DNA of 64,000 bases. Source: DASXRU01 sp034665305. GTDB lineage: Bacteria; Acidobacteriota; Blastocatellia; Pyrinomonadales; Pyrinomonadaceae. Of this stretch, positions 1-8,471 are shown one piece after another. The stretch covers positions 124,001 to 188,000 of the forward strand of contig JAXDFZ010000016.1 in the NCBI GenBank assembly GCA_034665305.1, read 5' to 3'. The position numbers and the translations under genes are program-made. Each line of letters starts with the position of its first letter. Position 1 is the stretch's first letter. The notes beneath the pieces are model-generated. The model was not told the origin of the DNA and did not search any database. It was given only the letters and a program-made list of their open reading frames with translations.

Positions 1-225
1 CGCGAACCACTGCGCGCGCACCTGACCCAACTGGGCATTGATACCGGCATTCACTGGCAACCGGGACACTGGTTTACCCTGCTGAAAGACTGCCGCCGCG
101 GCGATCTGACCGTGACCGAGCGGGTTGGTCATGAAGTCCTGTCACTGCCGTTGCATTCCCTGATGACTACGCAAACTCTCGATCGCGTCATCTCCGGCAT
201 CCGCGATTTCTTCGAAGGGAGATAG
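1..225 (+). CDS. DegT/DnrJ/EryC1-type sugar aminotransferase, C-terminal part
   Basis: The window opens inside this gene; 74 codons remain before TAG at 223. The tail carries the pattern seen at the end of PLP-dependent nucleotide-sugar aminotransferases: a segment reading GIDTGIHWQPGHW, then a stretch with LSLPLHSLMT, then a final helix ending IRDFFEGR. In this family the segment lines the sugar-binding cleft and the subunit interface. The catalytic lysine and cofactor site lie upstream of the window. The next gene, a GNAT acetyltransferase, starts one base after the stop, so the pair is probably co-translated. A transaminase followed by an acetyltransferase is the usual arrangement for making an N-acetylated amino-deoxy sugar nucleotide. 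The exact sugar cannot be read from this fragment. Confidence 0.75.
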   Translation, partial: REPLRAHLTQLGIDTGIHWQPGHWFTLLKDCRRGDLTVTERVGHEVLSLPLHSLMTTQTLDRVISGIRDFFEGR

Positions 226-226
226 C

Positions 227-877
227 GTGCCGATGTCCGCTGGTCGCGATCTGCTTCAGGCGTTAAAGACCACTGCCCCGGCAAACGGACCGTGCCTGAG
301 TATTCCCGTCGGCTCGCCAGTCGAAGCCATCCTCCGTCCAGTAGCCACTACTCCTGGTCAGCTAAATGCCAGTGATGTTCGCTTGCTTACCGAGTGGCGC
401 AACCGCTTCGTAAAATCGTTTCTGACTCAATTTGAAGCGACCGAAGCGCGCACTGAAAAGTGGTTGACGGAAACCGTCGGGCCGGAACCCGGACGCATTC
501 TGTTCATGCTGGATGACGCGCGCGGCAAGACTGTTGGCTACCTCGGCCTGGCGTTCATAGATTGGGAACGGGGCACGGGCGAGGCAGACGCAATCGTGCG
601 CGGTGCGGCGGTTGCACCGGGCGTAATGACTAAGGCGCTGTTCACCCTTTTTGATTGGGCGCGGGAACAGCTTCAACTGCAGCACCTCAATGCGCGCGTG
701 CGCTCCGATAATCCGGCGCTCAGTTTCTTTCTTAAGTTTGCGAGGGAATACCAACGTGTCCCTCTACGCCGGGTCGATGAGCCCGGCCTGACACGTTGGG
801 TAGAAGACGCATCGCTTGCTGCTGCCGAAACTGCTCTGGTATATATAGCCTTTCCATCACAACGAAACCCTCTTTAG
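227..877 (+). CDS. GNAT-family N-acetyltransferase, probably amino-sugar modifying
   Basis: Encodes 216 residues from GTG at 227; an in-frame ATG lies two codons later at 233. The core from about residue 48 to 190 looks like a RimJ/RimL-type GNAT fold: LTEWRNRF near the start, a strand-turn at TVGYLGLAFIDW, an acetyl-CoA loop region around AIVRGAAVAPGVMTKAL, and a later LNARVRSDNPAL segment like that of small-molecule acetyltransferases. The first 40 residues are not recognised. It sits one base behind a sugar aminotransferase tail, so acetylation of a 3- or 4-amino sugar nucleotide is the likely job (inference). A role on another amine cannot be excluded. Confidence 0.65.
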   Translation: MPMSAGRDLLQALKTTAPANGPCLSIPVGSPVEAILRPVATTPGQLNASDVRLLTEWRNRFVKSFLTQFEATEARTEKWLTETVGPEPGRILFMLDDARGKTVGYLGLAFIDWERGTGEADAIVRGAAVAPGVMTKALFTLFDWAREQLQLQHLNARVRSDNPALSFFLKFAREYQRVPLRRVDEPGLTRWVEDASLAAAETALVYIAFPSQRNPL

Positions 878-907
878 GTCGGCGTTCCAGGCCAGCCGGG
901 AAAATCG

Positions 908-2017
908 ATGACTAATATCTTGCATATTGTTCGGGAAGTGTCTCGCGAGTTTGATGAGACGCAGCTCTCCGTTCCGTTTGATGCTTCTGGTCTGGATAGT
1001 TTCGACCTACTGGAAATTCGGGTGAAGTTAGAGAATGCGACCGACCATGCGATCCCGGACACCGAATGGATTGCCTTCAATTCTCTTGCGGATATTCAGC
1101 TCTACCTGGATACGGCGACATCCAGTCTGGCCAGCGAAGCGGAGGTCGGCGGCATTGCGACCCAACGTCGAACTTCGATCAACATGCCGCAGATGGCACT
1201 CGGCGGCCTGTCGGAAAGTTGGCTACTGAAAGAGTTCGGGGACATCCACTGGGCCATGACGTGTGCCGCACTCAACAGTGAGTCGCACAGCCTCGTTGAC
1301 GAGTTGGGAAACAGGCTTTACGCCACGTTTGTGCGGATCCGTTATGAGAGTTCTCATCATTTGAAACAATTTCAGGAGAACGAGCTGCTGGATTTCCAGG
1401 GCCGGCTGTCACGGTTCGGCAAAAGCATGTTTTTCAGCGACCTGATGGTTCGCGGCCAGGAGAAAGAAATCAAGGCTTCGCTGATGACGACTTTCTCGGT
1501 GCGTCACTCGAACAACAAGAGCTTGCTAAAGGGCGAGCCGCGAATTCCACCGGGCTGTGCCGCACAAGTCCTTGAGACGACGCCCCGCTTTGCCTCTGAG
1601 TATCGCGAAATGCGAAAGGGGAATATGCCCGGGCTGGAACTTTGCGAACAAAAGTTTGCGGTGCAAAAAGAGCTGTTGTTCGAAACTACTTACCAGCTCA
1701 ATCCCTATCTGGATTTGAACGGAGTCAACTTGCTCTATTTCGCGGCCTATCCGATGATTAGCGACTATTGCGAAATGGAGTTTATGCGGCAGCATCATGG
1801 CGAACGTTCCGCCGGCCACTGGCCGCTCAAGGCATCAACCATCGCCCGGGATATTTTCTATTATGGAAATTGCGATCTGGATGATCGCATCGTCTTCGGC
1901 GTGAATTCTTTTGTGCCTGCGCCGGACGGCCGGTTCCGGATTGCAACCTCGCTCTTTCGCGAAAGCGATCGAGAATTGATTGCTAACATTTTTACGCTGA
2001 AAGCTTTTTCAGAATAA
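908..2017 (+). CDS. Acyl carrier protein domain fused to LnmK/Pnap_2097-like domain
   Basis: 369 residues from ATG at 908. Residues 1-75 resemble an acyl carrier protein; LDSFDLLEIR offers Ser31 as the phosphopantetheine attachment site. A linker of about 40 residues follows. Residues 110-369 resemble the LnmK_N/Pnap_2097 family of double hot-dog proteins, recognised by NMPQMALGGLSESWLL, a central FVRIRYESSHHL region and NGVNLLYFAAYPMISDYCE. LnmK of leinamycin biosynthesis loads methylmalonyl onto an ACP and decarboxylates it to propionyl-ACP. If this works similarly, the protein would build an acyl group on its own carrier domain. With an aminotransferase and GNAT upstream and a CmcI-like enzyme downstream, transfer of that acyl group to a sugar is plausible but unproven. 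A thioesterase or dehydratase role is the alternative. Confidence 0.6.
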   Translation: MTNILHIVREVSREFDETQLSVPFDASGLDSFDLLEIRVKLENATDHAIPDTEWIAFNSLADIQLYLDTATSSLASEAEVGGIATQRRTSINMPQMALGGLSESWLLKEFGDIHWAMTCAALNSESHSLVDELGNRLYATFVRIRYESSHHLKQFQENELLDFQGRLSRFGKSMFFSDLMVRGQEKEIKASLMTTFSVRHSNNKSLLKGEPRIPPGCAAQVLETTPRFASEYREMRKGNMPGLELCEQKFAVQKELLFETTYQLNPYLDLNGVNLLYFAAYPMISDYCEMEFMRQHHGERSAGHWPLKASTIARDIFYYGNCDLDDRIVFGVNSFVPAPDGRFRIATSLFRESDRELIANIFTLKAFSE

Positions 2018-2027
2018 CCGCCCCATC

Positions 2028-2801
2028 GTGATAACGATCGATCAGGACCGAGTCATCGTCACCGACGCCGCTGGTGGCCGCGAGGAGCACGCCCTCAACA
2101 CGCCGGAAGCGTTCAGCATTCTCAGCCGGGTGTGGCTGCGCTCCGGATGGGACAACAAATATGTTTACAGCTTCACCTGGCTGGGCCGTCCCATCATTCA
2201 GTTGCCGGAGGACATGGTGCGCCTGCAGGAAGTTATCTATGCGGTCGGCGCCGATGTCATTGTTGAGACCGGCGTGGCCCACGGCGGCTCGCTAATCTTT
2301 TACGCCAGCCTCTGCCAGGCCATGGGACGCGGTCGCGTGATTGGAATCGATATTGAAATCCGTCCGCACAATCGCAAAGCCATTGAAGAGCATTCCCTTT
2401 TTCCTTTCATCACGCTGATCGAGGGCAGTTCAATTGATCCTGCCGTAGTCGAGGCATTGAAAAACGAGATCAAGCCGGGCGAGACTACGCTGATCTTCCT
2501 GGATTCCTGTCATACGAAACAGCATGTGCTCGCTGAGCTTGCGGCTTATGCACCGCTGGTGAGCGAAGGTTCTTACATCGTGGCGATGGACGGCATCATG
2601 GGGGACGTCGTGGGCGCGCCCCGCACCGAGGCGGACTGGAGCTGGAACAATCCGAAGCAGGCTGCTCTCGAGTTTGTAAAAACCGCAGACGACTTTGTCA
2701 TCGTCGAGCCTCCTTTCCTTTTTAATGAAGGCAATATTTCTGAACGCGTAACCTACTGGCCGGCTGCGTTCATCAAGCGAGTGCCGCGCGCTCGCCGGTA
2801 A
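2028..2801 (+). CDS. CmcI-like (cephalosporin hydroxylase family) methyltransferase
   Basis: 257 residues from GTG at 2028, ten bases after the preceding gene. The sequence matches the CmcI/rhamnosyl O-methyltransferase group: a SAM-binding strand and loop at VETGVAHGGSLIFYA, an acidic strand-end at GIDIEIRPHN, and the metal-site region LIFLDSCHTKQHVLAEL followed by YIVAMDGIMGD. The family is misnamed after cephalosporin hydroxylase; most members O-methylate sugars or small molecules with a divalent metal. Its place inside a glycan cluster supports methylation of a sugar hydroxyl. Length is normal for the family and no truncation is visible. Confidence 0.75.
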   Translation: MITIDQDRVIVTDAAGGREEHALNTPEAFSILSRVWLRSGWDNKYVYSFTWLGRPIIQLPEDMVRLQEVIYAVGADVIVETGVAHGGSLIFYASLCQAMGRGRVIGIDIEIRPHNRKAIEEHSLFPFITLIEGSSIDPAVVEALKNEIKPGETTLIFLDSCHTKQHVLAELAAYAPLVSEGSYIVAMDGIMGDVVGAPRTEADWSWNNPKQAALEFVKTADDFVIVEPPFLFNEGNISERVTYWPAAFIKRVPRARR

Positions 2802-2848
2802 ACACAGCTGTCATCTCAGCGGCGGACGCAATTTCAGGGAGCCGGGTT

Positions 2849-4030
2849 ATGTTCAAGGATGCGGTGATCGTAATTCCGACGCGGAATCGGGCGGACTTGG
2901 CCATCAATGCGATCCGCTCGGTGTTAGATGAACAAAAATGGAATGTTCAAGTCATCGTCTCCGACAATTCCACTTCCGCGGAAGAGCTTGCAAAACTGTC
3001 CGACTTTTGCCGGAAAGCCGACGACGATCGTTTGCGTTATGTCAGACCCGCAAAGCCTTTGCCGATCTCGGAACACTGGGAATGGGCGCTGGGCCAGGCG
3101 CTTTCCGAAGAATCTGATCACTTCACTTTCCTGACCGACCGAATGGTTTTCCGGCCCCACTCATTGGCCGAGATTTTTAGGATTATAAAAAGATATCCGG
3201 ACAAAATTGTCTGTTACATGCATGACAAGGTATTTGACTTTGCGCGGCCGATTACCATTTATCAAAATGAGTGGAGCGGTAAACTTTATGAGGTCCAATC
3301 GCGGCGCCTGCTTGAGCTTTCGGCCCAGTCCGTGATGTACGATGCCGGCATGCCGCGCATGTTGAATTGCTTTGTTCCGCGCAGCTTGCTGGAGACGATC
3401 AGGCAAAGGTTCGGAAACGTTTTTTCATCAATTGCGCCGGACTGGGTTTTCGGATATCGCGCCCTGGCCCACGTCGATTCAATTCTTTTTTTTCATAAGG
3501 CCGCCCTGGTTCATTACGCCCAATCTGTCAGCAACGGCGAGAGCGCGCACCGGGGTATCATGAACGAAACGTACAGCACGTTCGTCAAGGAAATGCCGAA
3601 GCCGCGTAATTCCGACGCGCCGTTTCCGGAAATCATCACGGTCTGGAACGCGGTGGTCAGCGAATATTGCTGGGTCAAGAAAGAAACCCGCAGCGCGAAG
3701 TTTCCCGAACTGGACATGGAAAAATACATGCAGGCTTTGGCGGAAGGCATCCAGGCGATTGAGGATCCTACTGTCAAAAGCGAGATGACAGCGAAACTGG
3801 CGGCGCGCGGCTGGCAGCCGGACGGCGAACCGAAACGCACCGGTCCATCGCTCGCTCGCAAGCTGCTTTCACCGCGGCGGATTATTACGAAGGCCAAATT
3901 GATGGTCAGCCCTTTGAAATTTGAAACGTCTGAGGCTGCGGTTGTTTACGCGCTGGAACACTCCGGCCCGAAAAGCAGGTCGCAACCGTGGGATAAAGAC
4001 TTGCACCGGGGTGTGGAGATTGCTCTCTAA
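2849..4030 (+). CDS. Glycosyltransferase family 2
   Basis: 393 residues from ATG at 2849. A GT-A fold is visible at the N-terminus: VIVIPTRNRADLAINAIRS for the nucleotide-binding strand and loop, then VIVSDNSTS for the second acidic strand. The position of the usual DXD motif reads FLTDRMVF, a single aspartate, which departs from the family norm. The C-terminal half, from about residue 200, is unlike well-known GT2 enzymes and probably sets acceptor choice. No membrane segment is evident, so it should act at the cytoplasmic face. It lies 47 bp after the CmcI-like gene and 42 bp before a methyltransferase, all on one strand. Confidence 0.7.
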   Translation: MFKDAVIVIPTRNRADLAINAIRSVLDEQKWNVQVIVSDNSTSAEELAKLSDFCRKADDDRLRYVRPAKPLPISEHWEWALGQALSEESDHFTFLTDRMVFRPHSLAEIFRIIKRYPDKIVCYMHDKVFDFARPITIYQNEWSGKLYEVQSRRLLELSAQSVMYDAGMPRMLNCFVPRSLLETIRQRFGNVFSSIAPDWVFGYRALAHVDSILFFHKAALVHYAQSVSNGESAHRGIMNETYSTFVKEMPKPRNSDAPFPEIITVWNAVVSEYCWVKKETRSAKFPELDMEKYMQALAEGIQAIEDPTVKSEMTAKLAARGWQPDGEPKRTGPSLARKLLSPRRIITKAKLMVSPLKFETSEAAVVYALEHSGPKSRSQPWDKDLHRGVEIAL

Positions 4031-4072
4031 TTCACGGGCTTCCGAAGAAACTCAATCCGAACCAATAAATTT

Positions 4073-4921
4073 ATGAGCACCACTCTGCGGAAAATAATCC
4101 CCGGCCGGTTGCGATCGCCAATGCGTGCTGGCTGGCGCGGGATTGAACACCGATATCAGACCTGGCGGTTATTTCGTTCCAAGGCAGGCTTTGTGCCGCC
4201 GCTGAACCTGATGTACGACGGGCCGGTTGGCTACCGGCAATTCAAGGAAAATGGCGATGAGTTTCTCGGCTACTACCTGGATATCTGCGACCTGAAAAGA
4301 AATGAGAGCGTCTTGGATCTTGGCTCCGGCACCGGTCGGAAGACTCTCCCGCTGCTGAGTTACCTGAATGACGAGGGCAACTATCTCGGCTTGGAGATTT
4401 CCGATATTGGAGTCGATTGGTGTAACGAAAAATATGCCGCGTATCCGAATTTCAAGTTCCAGAAAATCGATGTCTATAACCAACTCTACAATCCGGGCGG
4501 CAAGGAAAAGGCGGCCGAGTACAAGTTCCCGCTTCCGCCGGAGCAGTTCGATTTCGTTGTCCTCAATTCTGTCTTCACCCACATGATGCCGCCGGAAGTG
4601 GAGAATTATCTCAGCGAAATAGCGCGGGTGTTAAAGAAAGGTGGGCGCACTCTGATATCGTCCTTTCTCCTTAACAATGAATCGCGCGCGCTGATCCAAT
4701 CGGGAAGCAGCTCGATAGACTTGAAACATGAATTCGGGCCCGCTCGGGCGAAATCAAGAACGGAGCCGGAGTTGGCGATTGGTTACAATGAAGGTTTTGT
4801 GATGCAGCTGTACGGTAAACTTGGTCTGGAGATTCAACAACCGATCCGGTATGGCTCCTGGTGTGGGCGCGAAAAGTTTCTTAGTTACCAGGATCTTGTC
4901 GTAAGCATCAAGACACGTTAA
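4073..4921 (+). CDS. Class I SAM-dependent methyltransferase
   Basis: 282 residues from ATG at 4073. Motif I is VLDLGSGTGRKTLPLL near residue 82; motif II ends at LGLEISDIG; the later strand QFDFVVLNSVFTHM and the post-motif VENYLSEIARVLKKGG complete a Rossmann methyltransferase. The N-terminus (about 75 residues with MYDGPVGYRQFKENGDEF) resembles methyltransferases of polysaccharide and methyl-sugar clusters. The acceptor is unknown. Four more methyltransferases occur further along, so this glycan is probably heavily methylated. Confidence 0.75.
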   Translation: MSTTLRKIIPGRLRSPMRAGWRGIEHRYQTWRLFRSKAGFVPPLNLMYDGPVGYRQFKENGDEFLGYYLDICDLKRNESVLDLGSGTGRKTLPLLSYLNDEGNYLGLEISDIGVDWCNEKYAAYPNFKFQKIDVYNQLYNPGGKEKAAEYKFPLPPEQFDFVVLNSVFTHMMPPEVENYLSEIARVLKKGGRTLISSFLLNNESRALIQSGSSSIDLKHEFGPARAKSRTEPELAIGYNEGFVMQLYGKLGLEIQQPIRYGSWCGREKFLSYQDLVVSIKTR

Positions 4922-4973
4922 CGTCATTCACGTTTTCCTCCAACAACATTCGAGGCAGCATCAGGGTCCAGTA

Positions 4974-6248
4974 ATGCGAATTGCGGTGTGGCACAATTTG
5001 CCGAGTGGCGGCGCCAAGCGGGCCTTGTACGACCACGTAAGCGGGCTGGTGGCGCGTGGTCATACGGTTGAATCCTGGTGTCCTCCTTCGGCCGATCAAA
5101 CTTACCTGCCGCTCAGTGATCTGATCCCGGAACACGTCGTACCGGCCGAACCACTTCCAGACGGCAGGCTGCGAAAAGCGGGCGATGCTCTGGCCCTCCG
5201 CACTTACAATATGCGGCGGATCGCGACCGTTGAGGAGTATGCCCGCCGCTGCGCCGTAGAAATCAATCGTGGGGATTTCGATCTTCTGTTCGCAAATACG
5301 TCGCTCGATATCGCGGTGACCTCGATCGGCCGACATGTGCGCGCACCCGGCGTCCTGTACCTGCAAGAACCTTCGCGGTGGCTCTATGAAGCGCAGCCGA
5401 CACTAATCTGGGTCGGAAATCACAGCGCACGATCACGTTGGACTCCCGCGGCGCTCGCGGGAACATTGCGCACGGCGTTGCAGGTGCGCGGGTTCCGGTT
5501 CCAGGCGCGCGCTGAATGGGCAAACATGCGGGCATTCAAAAGGATTCTGGTAAATTCAAGCTTCAGCCGCGAAACCGTCCTGCGCACTTACGGCGTGGAC
5601 GCCAAAGTTTGCTATCTCGGAGTTGACACCCAGAAGTTTGTGCAACGGGCCGTCGCAAAACAGGATTACGTCGTAGGCGTGGGCGCGATCGCGCCGCGCA
5701 AGAACGTCGCCCTGGTGATCGAGGCTATGGCGTGCCTCCCTCGGCCGCGTCCCGGGCTGGTATGGATCGGAGATGCCACCGTCCCTGAGCATCTGGAGGA
5801 GTTGAATTGGCTTGCCCGCGAACGCGAAGTCGATTTCAAAACCCTTGTGCGCGTCGATGACACCGCACTGGTCGATGCCCTCAGCGAGGCTTTGATGATG
5901 GTTTATACCCCGCGATTAGAACCCTTTGGCTTCGCGCCGCTCGAGGCGAACGCCTGTGGCCTGCCCGTGGTGGCGGTCGCCGAAGGCGGTGTCAGGGAAA
6001 CAGTCCAGGATGGCGTGAACGGGATACTGGTAGAGCATGAACCACAGGCCGTAGCTGACGCCATTGATTTCCTGCGCCAGAATCCGGACGAAGCAGCGCG
6101 AATGGGACAGCGGGGTAAGGCGCTGGTCGCTGAGCAATGGTCCGTGAAGGCAGCAGTGGATCGATTAGAACGAAACCTTCAAGCCGTTCGCGATGACGGG
6201 GACAAGCATTCCAATGACGAAGGAGCTGCATGGCCAAACAGGCGCTGA
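4974..6248 (+). CDS. Glycosyltransferase family 4
   Basis: 424 residues from ATG at 4974. A GT-B retaining transferase: the N-terminal acceptor domain opens MRIAVWHNLPSGGAKRALYDH, with the Gly-rich loop after the first strand. The donor domain shows YLGVDTQKF, VGAIAPRKN and the E-x7-E element in EPFGFAPLEANACGLPVVA, followed by GGVRETVQDGVNGILV. Length is normal. Its last 19 bases overlap the following gmd-like gene, implying translational coupling. Donor and acceptor cannot be read from sequence; GDP-mannose-derived donors are suggested only by the neighbouring dehydratase. Confidence 0.8.
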   Translation: MRIAVWHNLPSGGAKRALYDHVSGLVARGHTVESWCPPSADQTYLPLSDLIPEHVVPAEPLPDGRLRKAGDALALRTYNMRRIATVEEYARRCAVEINRGDFDLLFANTSLDIAVTSIGRHVRAPGVLYLQEPSRWLYEAQPTLIWVGNHSARSRWTPAALAGTLRTALQVRGFRFQARAEWANMRAFKRILVNSSFSRETVLRTYGVDAKVCYLGVDTQKFVQRAVAKQDYVVGVGAIAPRKNVALVIEAMACLPRPRPGLVWIGDATVPEHLEELNWLAREREVDFKTLVRVDDTALVDALSEALMMVYTPRLEPFGFAPLEANACGLPVVAVAEGGVRETVQDGVNGILVEHEPQAVADAIDFLRQNPDEAARMGQRGKALVAEQWSVKAAVDRLERNLQAVRDDGDKHSNDEGAAWPNRR

Positions 6249-7207
6249 TTACCGGAATCACCGGACAGGATGGTAGCTACCTCGCGGAATTACTCCTTGA
6301 GAACGGGTACGAAGTCCACGGCCTTGTGCGTCGCGTGGCGTTGGAGGATCCGCACGGTCGCTTTGCTCGTATTCAGCATCTACTCGATCGCGTGACTCTG
6401 CACGCGGCGAGCCTGGAATCTTACGCCTCGATTTTTCGGGTAATTAGCCAGCACCCTTTCGATGAGTGTTATCACCTGGCGGCGCAATCGTTCGTGGCCG
6501 AGTCGTTTGCCGATGGCTTCTCCACCTTGAACACGAACATCAACGGCACCCACCACGTGCTCGCGGCGCTGAGTGAAATACGCCCCCAGTGCCGTTTTTA
6601 TTTTGCCGGCTCTTCCGAAATGTTCGGCAAGGTGGCAGAGACGCCCCAGCGTGAGACCACGCGCTTTCATCCTCGCTCACCCTACGGCATTAGCAAGGTG
6701 GCGGGCTTCGATCTCACGCGAAACTATCGCGAGGCTTACGGGTTCTACGGCGTCAGCGGCATTCTTTTTAATCATGAATCGCCCCGGCGCGGCCACGAGT
6801 TTGTCACTCGCAAGATCACTTCAACTGTGGCCCGCATCAAGCATGGTTTGACCAACGAGTTGTACCTCGGCAACCTGGACGCTATCCGCGACTGGGGTCA
6901 CGCCAAGGACTACGTTCGGGCGATGCACATGATGTTGCAACAGTCTGAACCCGACGATTATGTGATCGCCACGGGCGAGACTCATACCGTTCGCGAATTC
7001 TGTGAGCAGGCATTTGCGGAGGCGGGCTTGAATTATCAGGACCACGTGAAAATTGCCAAACGCTTCTATCGCCCGGCGGAGGTAGACATGTTGGTGGGGG
7101 ATTCAACTAAAGCGCGGCAAATTCTTGGCTGGCAACCCGACCATACCTTTGAGCAGTTGATCAAAGAGATGGTGGCGGCCGATTACGATAGCATCGCCAA
7201 GCGATAA
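6230..7207 (+). CDS. gmd: GDP-mannose 4,6-dehydratase-like enzyme
   Basis: 325 residues from ATG at 6230. This extended SDR has the signature Gmd N-terminus ALITGITGQDGSYLAELLL (NADP-binding), catalytic region SSEMFGKV with PRSPYGISK providing Tyr and Lys, and the substrate segment NHESPRRGHEFVTRKI typical of Gmd. The expected reaction is GDP-D-mannose to GDP-4-keto-6-deoxy-D-mannose. It is about 24 residues shorter than the paralogue at 11721 and differs where Gmd usually reads RRSSSFNTERI; here it is VRRVALEDPHGRF. It could therefore be a divergent Gmd or act on a related sugar nucleotide. It overlaps the upstream GT4 and is followed 16 bp later by an aminotransferase. Confidence 0.75.
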   Translation: MAKQALITGITGQDGSYLAELLLENGYEVHGLVRRVALEDPHGRFARIQHLLDRVTLHAASLESYASIFRVISQHPFDECYHLAAQSFVAESFADGFSTLNTNINGTHHVLAALSEIRPQCRFYFAGSSEMFGKVAETPQRETTRFHPRSPYGISKVAGFDLTRNYREAYGFYGVSGILFNHESPRRGHEFVTRKITSTVARIKHGLTNELYLGNLDAIRDWGHAKDYVRAMHMMLQQSEPDDYVIATGETHTVREFCEQAFAEAGLNYQDHVKIAKRFYRPAEVDMLVGDSTKARQILGWQPDHTFEQLIKEMVAADYDSIAKR

Positions 7208-7223
7208 CCTGATTGAACAGATT

Positions 7224-8327
7224 ATGAAAGTTCCCTTCCTCGATGTGGCGGCAGCGTACCGCGAATTGAAAACTGATTGCGACGCCGCGGTCCAGCGTGT
7301 TATGGCTTCGGGTCACTACATCCTGGGTCCCGAAGTCGCCGCGTTCGAATCCGAATTTGCCGCGTATGGTGAAGCCAGTCACTGCGTCGGAGTCGCCAAC
7401 GGGTTGGATGCTTTGCACCTGATCCTGCGCGCTAGGGAAATCGGCGCCGGCGATGAAGTCATCGTTCCTACAAATACTTACGTCGCGACCTGGCTGGCGG
7501 TGTCATTCAGCGGGGCCACGCCGGTGCCGGTCGAGCCAGACGAAAAAACTTACAACCTGGATCCCGCGCGCATCGAAGACGCGATCACGCCGCGCACCAG
7601 GGCCATCATCCCCGTCCATTTGTACGGGCAGCCCGCCGACATGGATCCGATCAACGACATCGCCGGCAAATACGGAGTGGCGGTTATTGAAGATGCGGCG
7701 CAAGCGCATGGTGCACGTTACAAAGGAAAGAGAGTTGGGAGCCTCGCCGCCGCGGCGGGTTTCAGTTTTTATCCCGGAAAGAACCTTGGTGCGTTGGGCG
7801 ACGGCGGCGCGGTGGTGACCAACGACGAAGCTTTGGCGCAACGACTGCGGGTGCTGCGGAATTATGGTTCGCAGGAAAAGTACTTCAATGAAAGAAAAGG
7901 ATTCAATTCGCGGCTTGATGAAGTTCAGGCGGCTGTCTTGCGAATAAAACTCACGAAGCTGGACGAATGGAACGAACGACGTAAAAAGCTTGCTTCCTAC
8001 TACCTGCAAACTTTAGAGGGAACTCCCGATCTGGCTTTGCCTTTAGTGCCCGATTACGCGGATCCTGTCTGGCATCTGTTCGCCGTCTGCCACCCCCAGC
8101 GCGATCAACTCCAAAGGTTCCTGGGCGATGCAGGTATCGGCACCATAATTCATTACCCAGTGCCTCCCCATTTGCAGGATGCTTACGCCGAGCTCGGGAT
8201 TGCCGCCCGCAGTTTTCAGCGATCCGAGCAGATGGCCAAGACAGTACTGAGTCTGCCGATGGGCCCGCATGTCTCAATGGCTGATGCGGAATACGTAGTC
8301 GAGCAGATATCATCCTTTCGCGGATAA
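7224..8327 (+). CDS. DegT/DnrJ/EryC1 sugar aminotransferase (QdtB/FdtB-like)
   Basis: 367 residues from ATG at 7224. A PLP fold-type I nucleotide-sugar aminotransferase. It has VPFLDVAAAYREL at the start, a phosphate-binding VANGLDALHL, the cofactor aspartate and glutamine in VIEDAAQAHG, and the Schiff-base lysine at Lys186 in FSFYPGKNLGALGDGG. The N-terminal pattern and the YNLDP segment are closest, by eye, to QdtB/FdtB 3-aminotransferases that act on 3-keto-6-deoxy sugars. No obvious 3,4-ketoisomerase lies next to it; the RmlC-like gene downstream is not of that type. It follows the Gmd-like gene by 16 bp, so a GDP-linked 4-keto substrate (perosamine-like) is the other reading. Confidence 0.75.
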   Translation: MKVPFLDVAAAYRELKTDCDAAVQRVMASGHYILGPEVAAFESEFAAYGEASHCVGVANGLDALHLILRAREIGAGDEVIVPTNTYVATWLAVSFSGATPVPVEPDEKTYNLDPARIEDAITPRTRAIIPVHLYGQPADMDPINDIAGKYGVAVIEDAAQAHGARYKGKRVGSLAAAAGFSFYPGKNLGALGDGGAVVTNDEALAQRLRVLRNYGSQEKYFNERKGFNSRLDEVQAAVLRIKLTKLDEWNERRKKLASYYLQTLEGTPDLALPLVPDYADPVWHLFAVCHPQRDQLQRFLGDAGIGTIIHYPVPPHLQDAYAELGIAARSFQRSEQMAKTVLSLPMGPHVSMADAEYVVEQISSFRG

Positions 8328-8340
8328 TTTCCTGCGCCGG

Positions 8341-8427
8341 CTGAAAAGTCGTAACCGTAATGTGCACTTGTCTGATGACGAAGCAGATTATATCGTGTCT
8401 CAGCTCTCAGCTTTATTCTCGCAGTGA
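8341..8427 (+). pseudogene. Possible remnant of an aminotransferase C-terminus
   Basis: Fourteen bases after the aminotransferase stop, an open frame of 28 codons ends at TGA 8425. Its last residues read VHLSDDEADYIVSQLSALF. This mirrors the last helix of the intact gene just upstream (VSMADAEYVVEQISSF). Such a helix is characteristic of the C-terminus of DegT enzymes. There is no start codon or room for a fold. The likely history is replacement of an older aminotransferase gene by recombination, leaving its last codons behind. The stretch is short, so chance similarity remains possible. Confidence 0.4.
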
Positions 8428-8471
8428 ACGGATATTCAGGACCGACGCCATAAGCGGAGTAACTTTTCAGG

